A stretch of DNA of 64,000 bases from positions 100,391,163 to 100,455,162 of the forward strand of contig OZ021724.1 of NCBI GenBank assembly GCA_963978545.1. Reading direction: 5' to 3'. The notes under the pieces were generated by a model. That model was not told the DNA's origin. It made no database searches and saw nothing but the letters and a program-made list of their open reading frames with translations. Every line of letters begins with the position of its first letter. The first letter of the stretch is position 1. Source of the DNA: Linyphia triangularis. Its lineage: Eukaryota > Arthropoda > Arachnida > Araneae > Linyphiidae. Below, in pieces: positions 34,166-45,589 of this stretch. A program made the translations under genes and the position numbers.

Positions 34166-35100
34166 GCATTGTCATCCTAAACACAAAGTATTGAATATCT
34201 TCGTCGTGGATTTTAAATTTTGATTTAAAATAAGCAGTGAATGTTTAATAGGTCGACCGCCAAACCTAACAAGAAATTGAATAAAATATTTAACAACCAA
34301 AATGAGGTTATTGTTAATATTTAAGAATATTTTAATCTAAACACGGGTACTTGGCAAATGGGCCACAGAACCTGGAAATCAGGGAAATGTAAGATAGCTT
34401 TCTGAATCTGGAAAAAATCAAAGAATTATCAGGTAGTTTTTTTTTTTAAATTTCACGAAAATCAGGGAAATTTTCTTTATTCTGAAAGCACATTTCCCCT
34501 TTTATTCATATATTGGAACCATTTCCAGGAAAATTTTGATGGTATTCGTTAGAAGTGTAATGTTACGGAATAATTTAAACTTTTCATTACCGCCAAAAAA
34601 AATTTTTTAAAAAAATAATAATTGGCATATTTTCTCTTTAGCATACATTTTCTATTTGATCAAGAAAAACTGGAAAAGTTGGGGATTTTTGAAAAAAAGG
34701 TTGCCGTAAAATCAGGGAATTTTTTTAAATCTTTCGGGGAAATCAGGGACCTTTTTTCCCGAATTTTATGTACTTAATATGATTTCAGTGAAAACGTATT
34801 TATGCGTTTATTATTTCTACTGGCATTTCCTCCAAGCCCTGCTGAAAGTGGGTTGGCGGTTGACAAAAACTGTTAAACGACTAGCGAGGTCGCCAGTCTC
34901 TTTTCACAATAAAAGAACTTTTAGTTTTACCGCTTTTCAAGCTGGCTCTTCCTTATCTTTTTCGACTCTTTATATTTATTGCCCTTCTTTATCCAATTGA
35001 ACACTTTAAATTGCATTTTGGTAATCAACTTTTCTTATTTTTGTCTGTTTTCTTTCTTTTCTTCTTCTTCGGTGAGGTAAAGGTAACAGAGACAACTTTC
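34166..35100. other. AT-rich unique sequence
   Basis: Nothing recognised. Several repeats of AATCAGGGAA (34378, 34472, 34713, 34741) with TTTTTT/CCCC neighbours suggest a decayed local duplication. Confidence 0.35.
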
Positions 35101-35104
35101 TTCT

Positions 35105-35775
35105 TTATTATTTTACGATTCAATCCAACTTTAAAATAATTTTTATTATTATTTTATTAAATTTAGATTTTATTATTATTGTATTAAAATTAGATTTTAT
35201 TATTATTTTGCTAAATTTAGATTTTGTTACTATTTTATTAAAGTTAGATTTTATTATTATTTTATTAAATTTAGAGTTTATTATATTATTTTATTAAATT
35301 TAGATTTTATTATTATTTTATTAAATTTTATTATTATTTTATTAAATTTTATTATTATTTTATTAAATTTTATTATTATTTTATTAAATTTTATTATTAT
35401 TTTATTAAATTTTATTATTATTTTATTAAATTTTATTATTATTTTATTAAATTTTATTATTATTTTATTAAATTTTATTATTATTTTATTAAATTTTATT
35501 ATTATTTTATTAAATTTTATTATTATTTTATTAAATTTTATTATTATTTTATTAAATTTTATTATTATTTTATTAAATTTTATTATTATTTTATTAAATT
35601 TTATTATTATTTTATTAAATTTTATTATTATTTTATTAAATTTAGATTTTGTTACTATTTTATTAAATTTAGATTTTATTATTATTTTATTAAATTTAGA
35701 TTTCATTATTATTTTATTAAATTAAGATTTTGATATTATTTTATCAAATTTAGATTTTATTATTATTATTATTTT
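35105..35775. repeat. TTATTATTATTTTATTAAATT tandem array
   Basis: About 16 nearly identical 21-bp units in the core (about 35310-35640), flanked on both sides by longer variants that add TAGA to each unit. Because 21 is a multiple of 3, a 141-codon minus frame (repeat KFNKIII) stays open; I regard it as an artefact. Confidence 0.93.
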
Positions 35776-35810
35776 TCCATCACTTTCTGTACCTTTTAAA
35801 ACAATTGATT

Positions 35811-35960
35811 TTTAAATCCTTTATATTTTCTTCTATTTTGCTTGTTTGGGTTGGACAAATCTGTGGAGGGCTAAGAATCCCATTTGCTGTCATCCAATCG
35901 ATCTGAAACTTGGCAGGTAGACTAGTTTTCATTTAAAATGCATTCTGTCACACTTTGGAA
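35811..35960 (-). mobile_element. T13 fragment
   Basis: AAATCCTTTATATTTTCTTC, then TCTGTGGAGGGCTAAGAATC and TGTCATCCAATCGATCTGAA, ending near ATGCATTCTGTCACAC. Confidence 0.65.
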
Positions 35961-36425
35961 GTAAGTAAAAAAAGCTAGTGAATGTGTTTTCTTCATAGTG
36001 GTCAGATTGATCTGCGCTCAAAATTTCTTAAATAAGATTTACATAAAAGTTAGATATGCATAATAAAGGTTTTCATTTGAATTTTTTTTTTATTATTGGT
36101 TAGCTTTTTATAGATATTCATTAATATCTGAAATCGAATAATATGGGATTTATAATTTTCAAGTAAATTGAATACTTGTATTTTGAGTAAGTAATTGAGT
36201 TTACAAATTTTCTTAGAGTTTTCGCAGTACGAAAAAAAAAAATTATCCCATGAAAACAAAATTATCAATATGAATTATTGTCAACTTTTATGATGTCACT
36301 TTTATGTGCAATCACAATTTCTATAAGCGGTTTTGACCTCAGGTCGACTTTTCATAGTGTTTGACCATTACGAAGAAAACCATCGATTCCTTGCCATGGA
36401 CTAAGGTTAATGGTTAACTAATTTT
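35961..36425. other. AT-rich unique sequence
   Basis: Nothing recognised. Confidence 0.35.
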
Positions 36426-36429
36426 ACAG

Positions 36430-36510
36430 AGCCACGTGTTCGCCACAGTAAAGCCACACATAAGTGACATTGCCGTGGCTCAGTATAATAAGCTCCATGT
36501 AATCTATTGC
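36430..36510. mobile_element. GAGCCAC element fragment
   Basis: ACAGAGCCACGTGTTCGCCA and GTGGCTCAGTATAATAAGCT belong to the GAGCCAC family, truncated directly before a complete copy. Confidence 0.6.
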
Positions 36511-36774
36511 TTAGGGCTTTATGATACAGAGCCACTCGAGTGGCGAATGCGCGCCACTGCTTCTGGCCACTTTTGTGGCTCAGTATAATAAGCACCATAG
36601 AATTGCATATTTCGATTAGGGTCTGAGCGCCACAAACGACAGAAGAAACCTCTAGCCACAGCAAGTGGCCCAGTATAATAAGCTCCATAGGATTGCATGT
36701 TTCGCTTAGAGTGGCTTGTCTGAGCGATTGAAGCTGTGGCTCGCGTTAGCTGGTTCTGTATAATAAGGCCCTAA
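36511..36774. mobile_element. GAGCCAC hairpin element, 264 bp
   Basis: Ends TTAGGGCTTTATGATACAGA and, inverted at the right, TTAGGGCCTTATTATACAGA. The interior is packed with GCCAC/GTGGC in both orientations and two copies of CAGTATAATAAGC. This best-preserved copy defines the ends as TTAGGGC/GCCCTAA. A 93-codon minus frame covers it but has no domain. Confidence 0.72.
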
Positions 36775-36799
36775 CTCTATTTTGCCCCCAAGACTTGAA

Positions 36800-36925
36800 A
36801 AGCGGCGTCTTAGAGACACCCACTAAAACTTTATAGAATGCATAGTCAGCGGCAACGAGTCGATCTGCCTAATTTCTGCTCGATTGGATGACGATAAGTT
36901 GATTAATTAGTCTTCCGATTAATTC
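36800..36925 (+). mobile_element. T13 fragment
   Basis: TTATAGAATGCATAGTCAGC, GTCGATCTGCC and GATTGGATGACGATAAGTTG place this as the T13 core, strongly diverged. Confidence 0.55.
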
Positions 36926-37540
36926 ATCCTAAAATTCCTAATATTCCTTAAATCTTTGTGCTCCCTGTCCCCTAAAATTGTACTTAAATTTTTCAATAAT
37001 ACCTAAAAAAATATATTTTTTAAAAAATCAAAAAATTTCACGATTTTCCTATAAAATCCGCGGGAAAATCTTGATTTTCTTCCAGATGAGAAAAGTGGAT
37101 TTAATTAAATTCGCATGTTTGTCATTGTTCATTGTTAGGAACTTCCGACTTTCTATTTCTGCAACTTATAAAGTGCTTAACCCAGCCAAATACGTCTCGT
37201 AATTTTGAGCATCTAGAAGAATACGAGATCGAAATCTTCTAGTGGAAACCCCTCTCTCCGACCCCACCACACCAACGAGAGGACATTGAGGCCACGACAG
37301 ATTTAATGTGCACCAGACCCCTTTAGGTACACACCGATATTTGGCTGACCGAGGACCGAAAACACAACCCTCCGATCATGATCCCAATACTCTACTGCAA
37401 GGCAGTGTGATTTTTTAATTATATAACACTTAATTTTCTAAAAAAGTAGTTTGACGTTTAATTTCTTGAAAATTGGCAGTTTTTGCTGCTATTGAAACTA
37501 GCTTTGAAAAGAATATGCCTGTGTTAGGGGCCTATGTCAA
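36926..37540. other. Unique sequence
   Basis: Nothing recognised. A more GC-balanced stretch at 37240-37400 contains CCCCTCTCCGACCCCACCAC but no supported frame. Confidence 0.35.
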
Positions 37541-37554
37541 ACGAACTCTTCAAA

Positions 37555-38060
37555 AGAACTATCCCTAAATGTTTTTTGAATTATCCCTAAAATCTTAGGA
37601 ATTATCCCTAAAATCTTTAAAATTATCCCAAAATTTTTAAGAATTATCCCAAAAATCTTAAGAATTATCGTTAAAATCTTAAGAATTATCGTTAAAATCT
37701 TAAGAATTATCCGTAAAATCTTAAAAATTATCCCTAAAATCTTAAGAATTATCCCTAAAATCTTAAGAATTATCCTTAAAATCATAAAAATTATCCCAAA
37801 AATCTTATGAATTATTCTTAAAATCTTAAGAATTATCCCTAAAATCTTAAGAATTATCCCTAAAATCTTAAGAATTATCTGTAAAATCTTAAAAATTATC
37901 CGTAAAATCTTAAGAATTATCCCTAAAATCTTAAGAATTATTGTTAAAATCTTAAGAATTATCCGTAAAATCTTAAGAATTATCCCTAAAATCTTAAGAA
38001 TTATCCCTAAAGCTTTCCTGAAATTTTTTAAATTATCCCTAAAACTCCTACCTAAATTTT
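37555..38060. repeat. AAGAATTATCCCTAAAATCTT tandem array (21-bp units)
   Basis: Roughly 21-24 diverged 21-bp units. The minus strand stays open for 185 codons (37537-38094), repeating the heptad [G/R/T]IILKIL after a non-repetitive start (MSFSEGEVSF). The heptad is strongly hydrophobic with one lysine. Open only because the unit is a multiple of 3; coding status is doubtful. Confidence 0.92.
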
Positions 38061-38950
38061 TTAGAAAACTCACCTCACCCTCTGAAAATGACATATGTAT
38101 CAGTATTTTCTGAGTTATTTAGGATCTTTTAAAATTACTTTAGCATACACTCAAATGATGTTTACATCCTTTTCCATGACTCGGTACTACAAAACTAAGG
38201 ATATTTGATCATTGATTCATGGCACAGAATTTGGTCAACGAAATGAAGGGGAAGAAATTTATTACTTTTTTTTCGACATGAAATACAAAACATCATCTCC
38301 CATAATTGGAACTACACATCACCAAACAAAGCTCAAAATATACTCAGCTTAATCAAAACAAGACCCCCCCCCCTCCCCCTCCCCCACTCACCCCGCTTGA
38401 GACTAGAGAAATTTCCCCATCATGCGATCACACACAAAGAAAAAAGAACAGCAATTTTCTTTTTCAAGAACCGGATTTTTGATTTAGGTGATATCGCCTC
38501 GAACAACAACAAAAGATACGAATGGACAAACATTTCTTGCGACCGTCTCTCATACATAAATAAAACGGCCAAGGGACACAAACAAAGACGCGGACATTAC
38601 GAAAAACTCCATCTATGTAGTGGACGGTGGTCATTTTTGAAGACGAGAATATGAAATCAATACGCCGTTCTTTTTCACAATCTCCGCTCCGGAAAAAAAT
38701 TTATAAAAAAAACGGGAAATGGGAGATGGCTCTCTATTTGATTGGGTCAACGGCAGAGAGAGAGAGTTAGTTTTTTGTTGTTGTTATTTTTTTATTTATT
38801 TTTAGAGAGAGATGGACTTGGCGAGAAATTTTTTTGGCGGAAAAATGGTTTCGTGCTTTTTTTCGTAACTCAATGATGGATTTCTTAAGAAGGGATCTTT
38901 TCGCGTAGTTTTTTTTTTCTGGTACAAAAAGGCAGCGAAACATATGTCTT
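38061..38950. other. Unique sequence
   Basis: Contains a C-rich tract (38362-38395) and GA repeats near 38755-38768. An 85-codon plus frame (38397-38654) has no recognisable domain. Confidence 0.4.
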
Positions 38951-38952
38951 TT

Positions 38953-39515
38953 TTAAATCCTTTTTATTTACTTCGTTTTTGTGTACGTGTGTATTGTTGG
39001 TTATGTCGATGGCGGGCACATCTGCAGGGCCTTAATTTACCTCCTTGCCGTCATCCAATCGGTCTGAAACTTGGCAGACAGATTCGAAGTCGATGGCAAT
39101 GCATTCTATCATATTTTGGTGGCTGTCATTGTCATAGGTCGCTTTTAAGGAATACTAATAAACCAGCTTGCCGTCATCCAATCGCGTTGAAATAGAATTT
39201 AACTGATCTTTAAAGAAACTCTTTCCTGTTGCCAAATTTGTTTTAATAAATGAATGAAAGGAATTGTTTTAATTAGAATAAATAAAATAGATTTGAATAT
39301 GAATGCATGTATTAACATTCATTTTTAATGACAAAATTTTGAAAAGTAAGTTTGCCGCATATTTTACTAATAAAGATATTTTTAATATTTAAATTTAGAT
39401 GTCAATACCAAGCACACGCTGGGAATAGAAGCGGCGCTACGCTAATGAATATAAAAGTTGGCATTGTATATAAAGGATTTCTATTTAAAACTTGGTTTTA
39501 ATAGGTTATATTACT
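38953..39515 (-). mobile_element. T13 element, full length, reverse
   Basis: Runs from AAATCCTTTTTATTTACTTC to TATAAAGGATTTCTATTTAA and GGTTATATT. Both CCGTCATCCAATCG motifs are intact. Most complete uninterrupted reverse copy; gives a family length near 0.55 kb. Confidence 0.78.
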
Positions 39516-39764
39516 TCTGACTTTAAAACTAAATGTTATTTTGTTTTTACAATAACTTCTTAGCTATTTTGATTTTGAATTCAAAGCTAAAGTTTTGTAA
39601 GCTTATTCATAAGACTTCATTTATTATGTTGGACTGTGTCATATATAAATGTAATGAGGATTATACTATACAAGTGACGTCACAAGTCAATTGCTATCTA
39701 AATTTACGGTGACCATGTTGGTACGTTATTGTTCATCTTTGGAATATTATATTATAATTTTTAC
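39516..39764. other. Short AT-rich gap
   Basis: Unassigned sequence between T13 and EF840. Confidence 0.35.
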
Positions 39765-40235
39765 TTTCAATTACCCTATGTATACATGAAAGTATAGTAT
39801 TTGGTCAACAACAACAACAACAAAAAAAAACGATTTTTATTTTTGCACTTCTCCACGTTTTGGAACATGCTGAACTTAAAAAAGTAATCTAGAAAAAAAG
39901 TCTGTATGTGTGTCTGTGGTCAGTATAACTCCCGAAAAAATTGACCTAGGATATTCAAATCGTGTGTGCTAGTTAGTGGTGACCCTGAGATCTACCATTA
40001 AGGTTTTCGTCAAGGTCGCGCATGCGAATAAGATAGCTGCTATTGAAAAAAATCATGTTTTTCAGTAATTGCTAAACAAACGGCTCTAATGATTTTGATC
40101 AAAATCGCTGTGGTAATGCCTCTTAAGGTGTTCTAAACATCCCCACCTCCGAAATTTCCTTAAAAATGCTTTAATAGCATAAAAAGTTGAAAAACGCATA
40201 CCTTCAATGCATAGTTCTCTTTGCTTGAACATAGC
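39765..40235 (+). repeat. EF840 repeat, plus orientation, 3' part lost
   Basis: Starts CAATTACCCTATGTATACAT; carries CACGTTTTGGAACATGCTGA, ACCATTAAGGTTTTCGTCAA, ATCGCTGTGGTAATGCCTC, then TTAA at 40123-40126 and GGTGTTCTAAACATCCCC. Cut by T13 at about 40236 (after CTTTGCTTGAACATAGCT). Confidence 0.7.
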
Positions 40236-40239
40236 TAAT

Positions 40240-40395
40240 CAACAATCGTTAATAGAATACATTATCATCGACATCGAATCTATCTTCCAAGTTTCAGCTC
40301 GATTGGATGACGGCAAGGCGGTTAATTTGGCCTCCGCAGATTTGCCCGCCATCAACAAACATAGAAAATCGAATCTAAAAATAAAGGATTTAAAA
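40240..40395 (+). mobile_element. T13 fragment (right half)
   Basis: GTTAATAGAATACATTATCA, ATTGGATGACGGCAAGGCGG, CCTCCGCAGATTTGCCCGCC and the terminus AAATAAAGGATTTAAAA. Confidence 0.72.
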
Positions 40396-42215
40396 ATGAA
40401 AACAATTGATATCGAACGCTTTCGAGTTCTACTTTGTGTTTCTAAATTAATCTCCAAAATATCCACCCACATAAGTTTGCCTTAATGTCTACCAAGAAGT
40501 TTCCTGGCATCGCGTTTCTGTTGAGGCTGAAATATTATATAAATACTCCTCCATTTTAATCAGGGCCACCGTAGTCTTGAGTCTTTGATTATTTGAAACT
40601 GAACTCGTTGCGTTGGCGGTCGTGTAATCAAACCCCCCATAATCTGCCGCCGTCGTCTATCCAAATTGTAACCTATAATTTAATTTGAAACGCCACCTGC
40701 CGGCCAAACACATCAACTTTGTCTTTTCCGGAACATTTTTCATTTCGCCTTGACTCTAGATAGGAACGATTATTTTCCCCCAAACAATAAAATGTACTGT
40801 GAATCTTTTTTTTTTGGTTTGGAGTTTCAATTAGCTAACTCGTAACTTTTAATTATTTAATTTCAAAACTTTTAGTTAATTAACTTCAAATGTTAATATT
40901 TAACTATTTAAGTTTAATTGATTACTTTTTTTTTTATTTACTTAGCTTCAATTGAAGATTCTTAATTGTTTAACTTTGACTGATAACTTTTAATTATTTG
41001 GCTATAATCTGAAATTTTAATAAACTTTTCAATAGACTTGAAATTTTTATTTATTTTTATCTATCAAATTGTGAAATTAATTACTCAAGTTTGCAAACAA
41101 AAAACTTCAGAGGATTTTTTTTTTACTGTTTCTTATAGATTTCTACTCACTAAAAAACAGGAAATATACTAAATAAACATCTATCACGTCATGTTTCCTT
41201 GAAAAACTCGTTTTTGTAATTTCATTAGAATGATTTCAAAGCTGGTTCAATGACTTCGCATTAAAGAAGTAAGTCTTTCGAAAGATATGCTACCGAATTG
41301 CTGGGGTCAAGACTAAAAAATAAAACCTAGTGCCAATCGGAACCTAATTTCGAGAGACGCTACTAAGGAAGATGAGACATCAATATGCTAGCTGACTTTT
41401 GTTGGATGCTTAAGCGGGACACAAAAAATGGAAAGCGAATAAAAATTAAAGAGAAGAAGAAGTTTCATAGGCATGAAGTATTATAAGAAATATTATTTAG
41501 TTCAATGTAATTAAAAGGAGGATTTTTTTTTTTTTTTCGTTAGTATTATGCTTTTTTCATGCAAACACTCTATATTTTGCGAAAAATATGTACGTGATGG
41601 CGGGAAATGGATATCATTTTTGGATTCAGTGGAGTGGAGAACATAATATTTAGCAAAAACATTTCATGCAGTCATTTTTTTTTTTTCTCACATGCATTAT
41701 TTCACTGATTTTATGTACGATTTAATTCACAGAAAGTGTGCATATTTTCAAGAACTAGGCCATAATGTACACTTGAATTGTGTGAAATTTAATAATCATC
41801 CAGATATTATAATCCAAAATGCGATATCCAAATTGCAGAGCTTTATGAAATAAAATATTAGTAATTAAATGTAAATAATTATAGAAATAAAAACTGTGCC
41901 CCCAAAATAGAACTTTTAATTTTTTTCAGTTTCTATCCTGTTTTTTTAAAAACTCTTCATGCCAGTGCGGACCAAATATGGTTTATTTAATAATTAACTT
42001 AGTTAGACATTCGATAAGCCACGTTTGGTCAGTCGAAGCATAAATGATTTTTTAAAAAAATAATTTAAAAAGTGAGATAGAAAAACAGCAAAAATCAAAT
42101 TGTGGGATGATACGTTTTGGCACTCAATGCCCCAATTAACGTCAGTGTCATTCACTCAAACTTAAACAGCTTTTCTCTTCACTATCTTCATATTTTGAAT
42201 TATTTATTGTTATCT
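40396..42215. other. Long AT-rich unique sequence
   Basis: 1.8 kb with no recognised repeat or gene. Repeated TTAATTATTTAACTT-like phrases at 40840-41000 suggest an old degenerate tandem repeat. Confidence 0.4.
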
Positions 42216-42605
42216 CAATTTATAAATATAGCCCATAAAAACAAAGCTTTAAACGTAAATCCTATATATGAATTGGCGATATTTACACTTACATCACAGC
42301 GCTGATTCTATTGTCAGCGTGTGCTAGGTGTTTGTATCGAATCTTAAATATTAAAAACATTTCTATCAGCAAAATGTGTGGCAAATTAAGTTTCAAAATT
42401 TGTTTGTAAAATTGAATGTGAATTTATGCATTCAAACTCCAACACCTTTTACAAACTCTGATTAAAACAATTTTAGCAATGAGAAAGAATTTCAGCAATG
42501 ATCAGTCAGAATTCTTTCACTTACAGTGTTATTACGCAAAGCAATGTTGAACTGCTTGGACTTCACTCCATAACAAATTTATGCATGCACACCCAATTAT
42601 CATAT

Positions 42606-43391
42606 TGTTACGAATATTTGTTTATTTGTAAATATTTCGTAGTGTTAATTTTGTAAATAGTAATTTATTTACATTTCGCGTAAGGCAGTGCAATAGTTCG
42701 TCGTTAAATTGGCTTCCCTGCAGTGAGCATCTTGATGCTTGATAACGAGTTTTACAGAGGTAACTCTGGGAAGCGAGTTTTAAGGAGCAGGGCATTTAAC
42801 ATTATGGTAATGGCAATCACGCCAAATTGGCGAGATAGAGCCAAGTTGGCGACGGTTTTGGAGACTAATTTTTGTCGCCAAATTTGGTGAAAAATCGTCA
42901 AATGTCGCCAAACTTGGCGACCATTTGGCGACATTTTCGGTACATGTATAGGTAGGTACATGTATCCCATGTACATGTATAGGACTTTTCGACTACGATC
43001 TGGAAAGTTCTCCAAATTTCTCTCTCTGGAAGTTTCGCGAAGATTCATCACTCCTATATAAGGACGGCCATGAGTAGGGTTAGTCAGTGGTTGAGTGATT
43101 TTGAGTTACTGAGTTAGTTGTTAGATGAGTTCATTCGTTGACTGGAATTACTGATACTGAGTTCCGAAAGCGAACTGTATTGCATTGTTTTTTGCAGCGA
43201 TTTGAGCAGTTGTGTTGTCAAGTTTTTAACTGCTGTTTTGTGCTCTATTGTTGTGAAAAGAGCTGTATTGTGTCTACTAGAACGAGAAGTTCTGGAGTTG
43301 TAAAGGAATCTGTGAAGAGTGATATTGGAATAAATATCTGCAAGTTTTGATCTGCTTTGGCGTCAAATCTTTCGAACCCGTCCTCGCAACA
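42606..43391 (+). mobile_element. Solo LTR (LTR-G), reference copy, ATAT TSD
   Basis: 786 bp from TGTTACGAATATTTG to CGTCCTCGCAACA, flanked by ATAT (42602-42605, 43392-43395). In this orientation the promoter-like CTATATAAGGACGG is at 43054 and the polyadenylation signal GGAATAAATATC at 43329, about 60 bp from the end: U3-R-U5 order. The U3 carries the TTGGCGA/TCGCCAA cluster at 42815-42935. No open frame of note; solo LTR left by recombination. Confidence 0.83.
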
Positions 43392-43492
43392 ATATATTTA
43401 TTCTGATTAAAATAATTTTGGCAACAGGAAAGAGTTTCAACAATCAACTGTTAAATGGGATTTATTAGTATTTAAAAACGGTTATTGTAACG

Positions 43493-43845
43493 TTTGTCAA
43501 ACATCGATATATATAAACAACTGGATATACTGCTTAACGTTGGGAAAATGAAGCCGTTGCCAGATGCCGTTGGTGGGATAAAAAATACGGATTGCCGAGG
43601 ATTGAAAATAAAATTTTGGGTTGTACACAGCAGAAATGTCAGTAGTAGACCTTAATTAGTAATAATGTGCAAAAAAAGATATTCTCTAACACTCTACAAG
43701 GTTTTTCGCATTCCCATCCAACTATAAAAGTGAACTGTGATTGGTTAATCATCCCACCAGCTTCGCAATCCCCGGCGCGTTTTTCTCTTTGCATTGACAA
43801 TGGAGCAGTCTATCCAGTTGTTTATCTATATCGATGTTGTCAAAG
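43493..43845. mobile_element. 353 bp element with about 35-bp inverted ends
   Basis: The left end contains TCAAACATCGATATATATAA and AACAACTGGATATACTG; the right end is the inverse with a few differences (CAGTCTATCCAGTTGTTTAT, ATCGATGTTGTCAAAG). Inserted in T13 between AAAAACGG and ACCTTTTAGTGACAG. TSD not clear. No coding capacity; superfamily unknown. Confidence 0.7.
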
Positions 43846-44080
43846 CTACCTTTTAGTGACAGCCCCTAAAACATGATAGAATGCATTGTCATCGACGTCG
43901 AATCTATCTGCCAACTTTCAACCCAATCATATGACAGCAAGTGAGGGCTTTCGCAGATTTACCCGGTAGCCACACACACTCTAACAAACAAACAAAAACA
44001 AAGTTAATATGAAGGGTTTAAAAACACAATAATATGTATTAGATTTCCACGTAATAATAAAAGTAGTTTTAAAGCAAATA

Positions 44081-44631
44081 CAAGGTGAGACTGAAAAGTA
44101 AGGTGACTGATGTCATAATAATCACTGTATTCTATATTTGCAGATAAATACATCACTGTCCTTCAAAGTAGTTCTCGCCGTCAACAATACACTTTTGACA
44201 ACGTGCATACAAGTTCTTGGCACTTCTGAAAAAGTCCTCCTTTGAGACTGTCTTGAGTTCCTTGGTATCAGCAGCTTGAATGTCTGAGATGCTTGAAAAT
44301 CGGTTTCCCTTCAATGTCAATTTCAGTCGTGGAAAGAGGAAAAAATCTGCTGGCATCAGGGGAATAAGGAGGTTGCAATACTAGACTGAAATTGGCACTG
44401 AAGGGAAACCGATTTTCAAGCATCTCAGACATTCAAGCTGCTGTTACCAAGGAACTTAAGACAGTCTCAAAGGAGGACTTTTTCAGAAGTGCCAAGAACT
44501 TGTATGAACGTTGTCAGAAGTGTATTGTAGACGGCGAGAATTATTTTGAAGGACAGTGATGTATTTATCTGCAAATATAGAATACAGTGATTATTATGAC
44601 ATCAGTCACCTTACTTTTCGGTCTCACCTTG
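44081..44631. mobile_element. Mariner-derived foldback element, TA TSD
   Basis: Two inverted arms of about 270 bp, each carrying the 3' end of a mariner element. Outer ends CAAGGTGAGACTGAAAAGTA and complement (the right end has a few changes), with TA at 44079-44080 and 44632-44633. Each arm still encodes the C-terminal tail of a mariner transposase: on the minus strand of the left arm (44153-44356) the residues ADFFLFPRLKLTLKGNRF, then a basic helix and CIVDGENYFEGQ with its stop; on the plus strand of the right arm the same tail ends near 44560. The N-terminal DNA-binding part and most of the DD34D-type core are absent, so this is a non-autonomous derivative. Confidence 0.85.
44153..44356 (-). 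pseudogene. Mariner transposase C-terminal fragment (left arm)
   Basis: 67 codons ending in a natural stop. The motif P-A-D-F-F-L-F-P followed by LKLTLKG, a linker, and CIVDGENYFEG is the classic C-terminus of mariner-family transposases; the first D is the third catalytic aspartate region. Full proteins have about 340-350 residues, so some 80 percent is missing. The right arm (about 44381-44563, plus strand) carries a matching second copy with one aspartate-to-valine difference (QAAD/QAAV) and A-to-E (LYAR/LYER). Confidence 0.85.
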
Positions 44632-44633
44632 TA

Positions 44634-45050
44634 TATTGTCGGACGGAATGTCGGGACAGTCACCTCCTTTAAGACGCAAGATGCAAATCATGTCCCCTGA
44701 TAAATTAAAATTTATTATTAATTCACTTTATAATTACTGTTACTTTAGTACTGGCTATTCAAGATCATATTTAGAGTACGTCCTCAGAGATTACAAAAAA
44801 TACGGTCAGGAATTTTGCTTCAAAAGGCCAGTGACTTACGTCATTTCACGTCATCCGACACCAAATCGCAATGCATGCGTCCTGGGAGACCCCTTACTTA
44901 CGCGTTATGTGCGACCGCCTCTTGCGCATGCGCATATCCCAGCATGAACCTGACATCCCGAGAAGAATGCCCCGGCAGTTAAAGGAAAGAGATACGGGAT
45001 ACGAAATGCACTTTGGGCATGGCGTCAACCTGAATTTCGGTCCGCAAATA

Positions 45051-45089
<39 letters not shown>

Positions 45090-45383
45090 GCGAACATGAT
45101 CCCGGAGAGGTTATGTCCGGAAAAGAAGGATTTATATCAGTCGAAGGGTACTTTTTGGAGAGAAAAAACCTTTTTATCCTATTCGTGATGTATTGTTGGA
45201 GGGGAAAAAAAAATTGGTGAAATTCGAAATGGAATGCGGTAGTTTGGGAATATGTGAGATTCAATTCGAGTTTTCGTTTGAAGTGACGGTTTTTCTTGAC
45301 TTTGGCAGTCTGTATTGTTGGTGATCGCCTACAACGCTTGGAATTTCATCCATGCTACAATAACACTGTTCAAAACATTGGAT
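44634..45383. other. Unique sequence with a long poly-T
   Basis: Poly-T at about 45057-45088. The 103-codon frame 44636-44947 and overlapping frames are interesting in composition but show no domain that I can name. Confidence 0.4.
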
Positions 45384-45589
45384 CCACCTTACACCAACAA
45401 TTGGTTCTCATTCAGCTGCAACCAACATTTGGTGCTTAGTTTCACTATTTAATGGTGCATACGGTCAGAGACAGCACCATTAAATCGTGAAACCAAGCAT
45501 CAAAAAGTAAGGTGAAAACTAAGCACGCAAAATGTTGGTAAGCGCCAAATGCTGCAAACTAAATAGGAACCTATTTTTTTAACAAGGTG
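45384..45589. mobile_element. GCTTAGTTTCA foldback element, copy 1
   Basis: Inverted arms CCACCTTACACC ... GCTTAGTTTCACTATTTAAT and ATTAAATCGTGAAACCAAGC ... AACAAGGTGA meet at a short loop near 45460. The right arm has an internal rearrangement (a second ACTAAGCA). Related copies at 49519-49708 and 51614-51790. Confidence 0.65.

Larger units (their letters stand above)
42218..44025 (+). mobile_element. T13 element carrying an LTR and a 353 bp insert
   Basis: Left end AGCCCATAAAAACAAAGC at 42229 and GTAAATCCTATATATGAATT; then GTTTCAAAATTTG and GAATTTATGCATTC blocks. LTR-G is inserted at 42606-43391 and the 353 bp element at 43493-43845. The right end follows with CATTGTCATCGACGTCG and GTTAATATGAAGGGTTTAAA at about 44002-44022. 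A local duplication near 42530-42600 repeats the ATTTATGCATGCACACCCAA block. Confidence 0.65.

Noticed and set aside
35281..35706. 141-codon KFNKIII frame
   Set aside because: A direct product of a 21-bp AT-rich array.
40123..40144. A fifth TTAA-GG family inside EF840
   Set aside because: TTAA plus GGTGTTCTAAACATCCCC looks right, but the same junction occurs in three EF840 copies and no matching opposite end next to TTAA was found.
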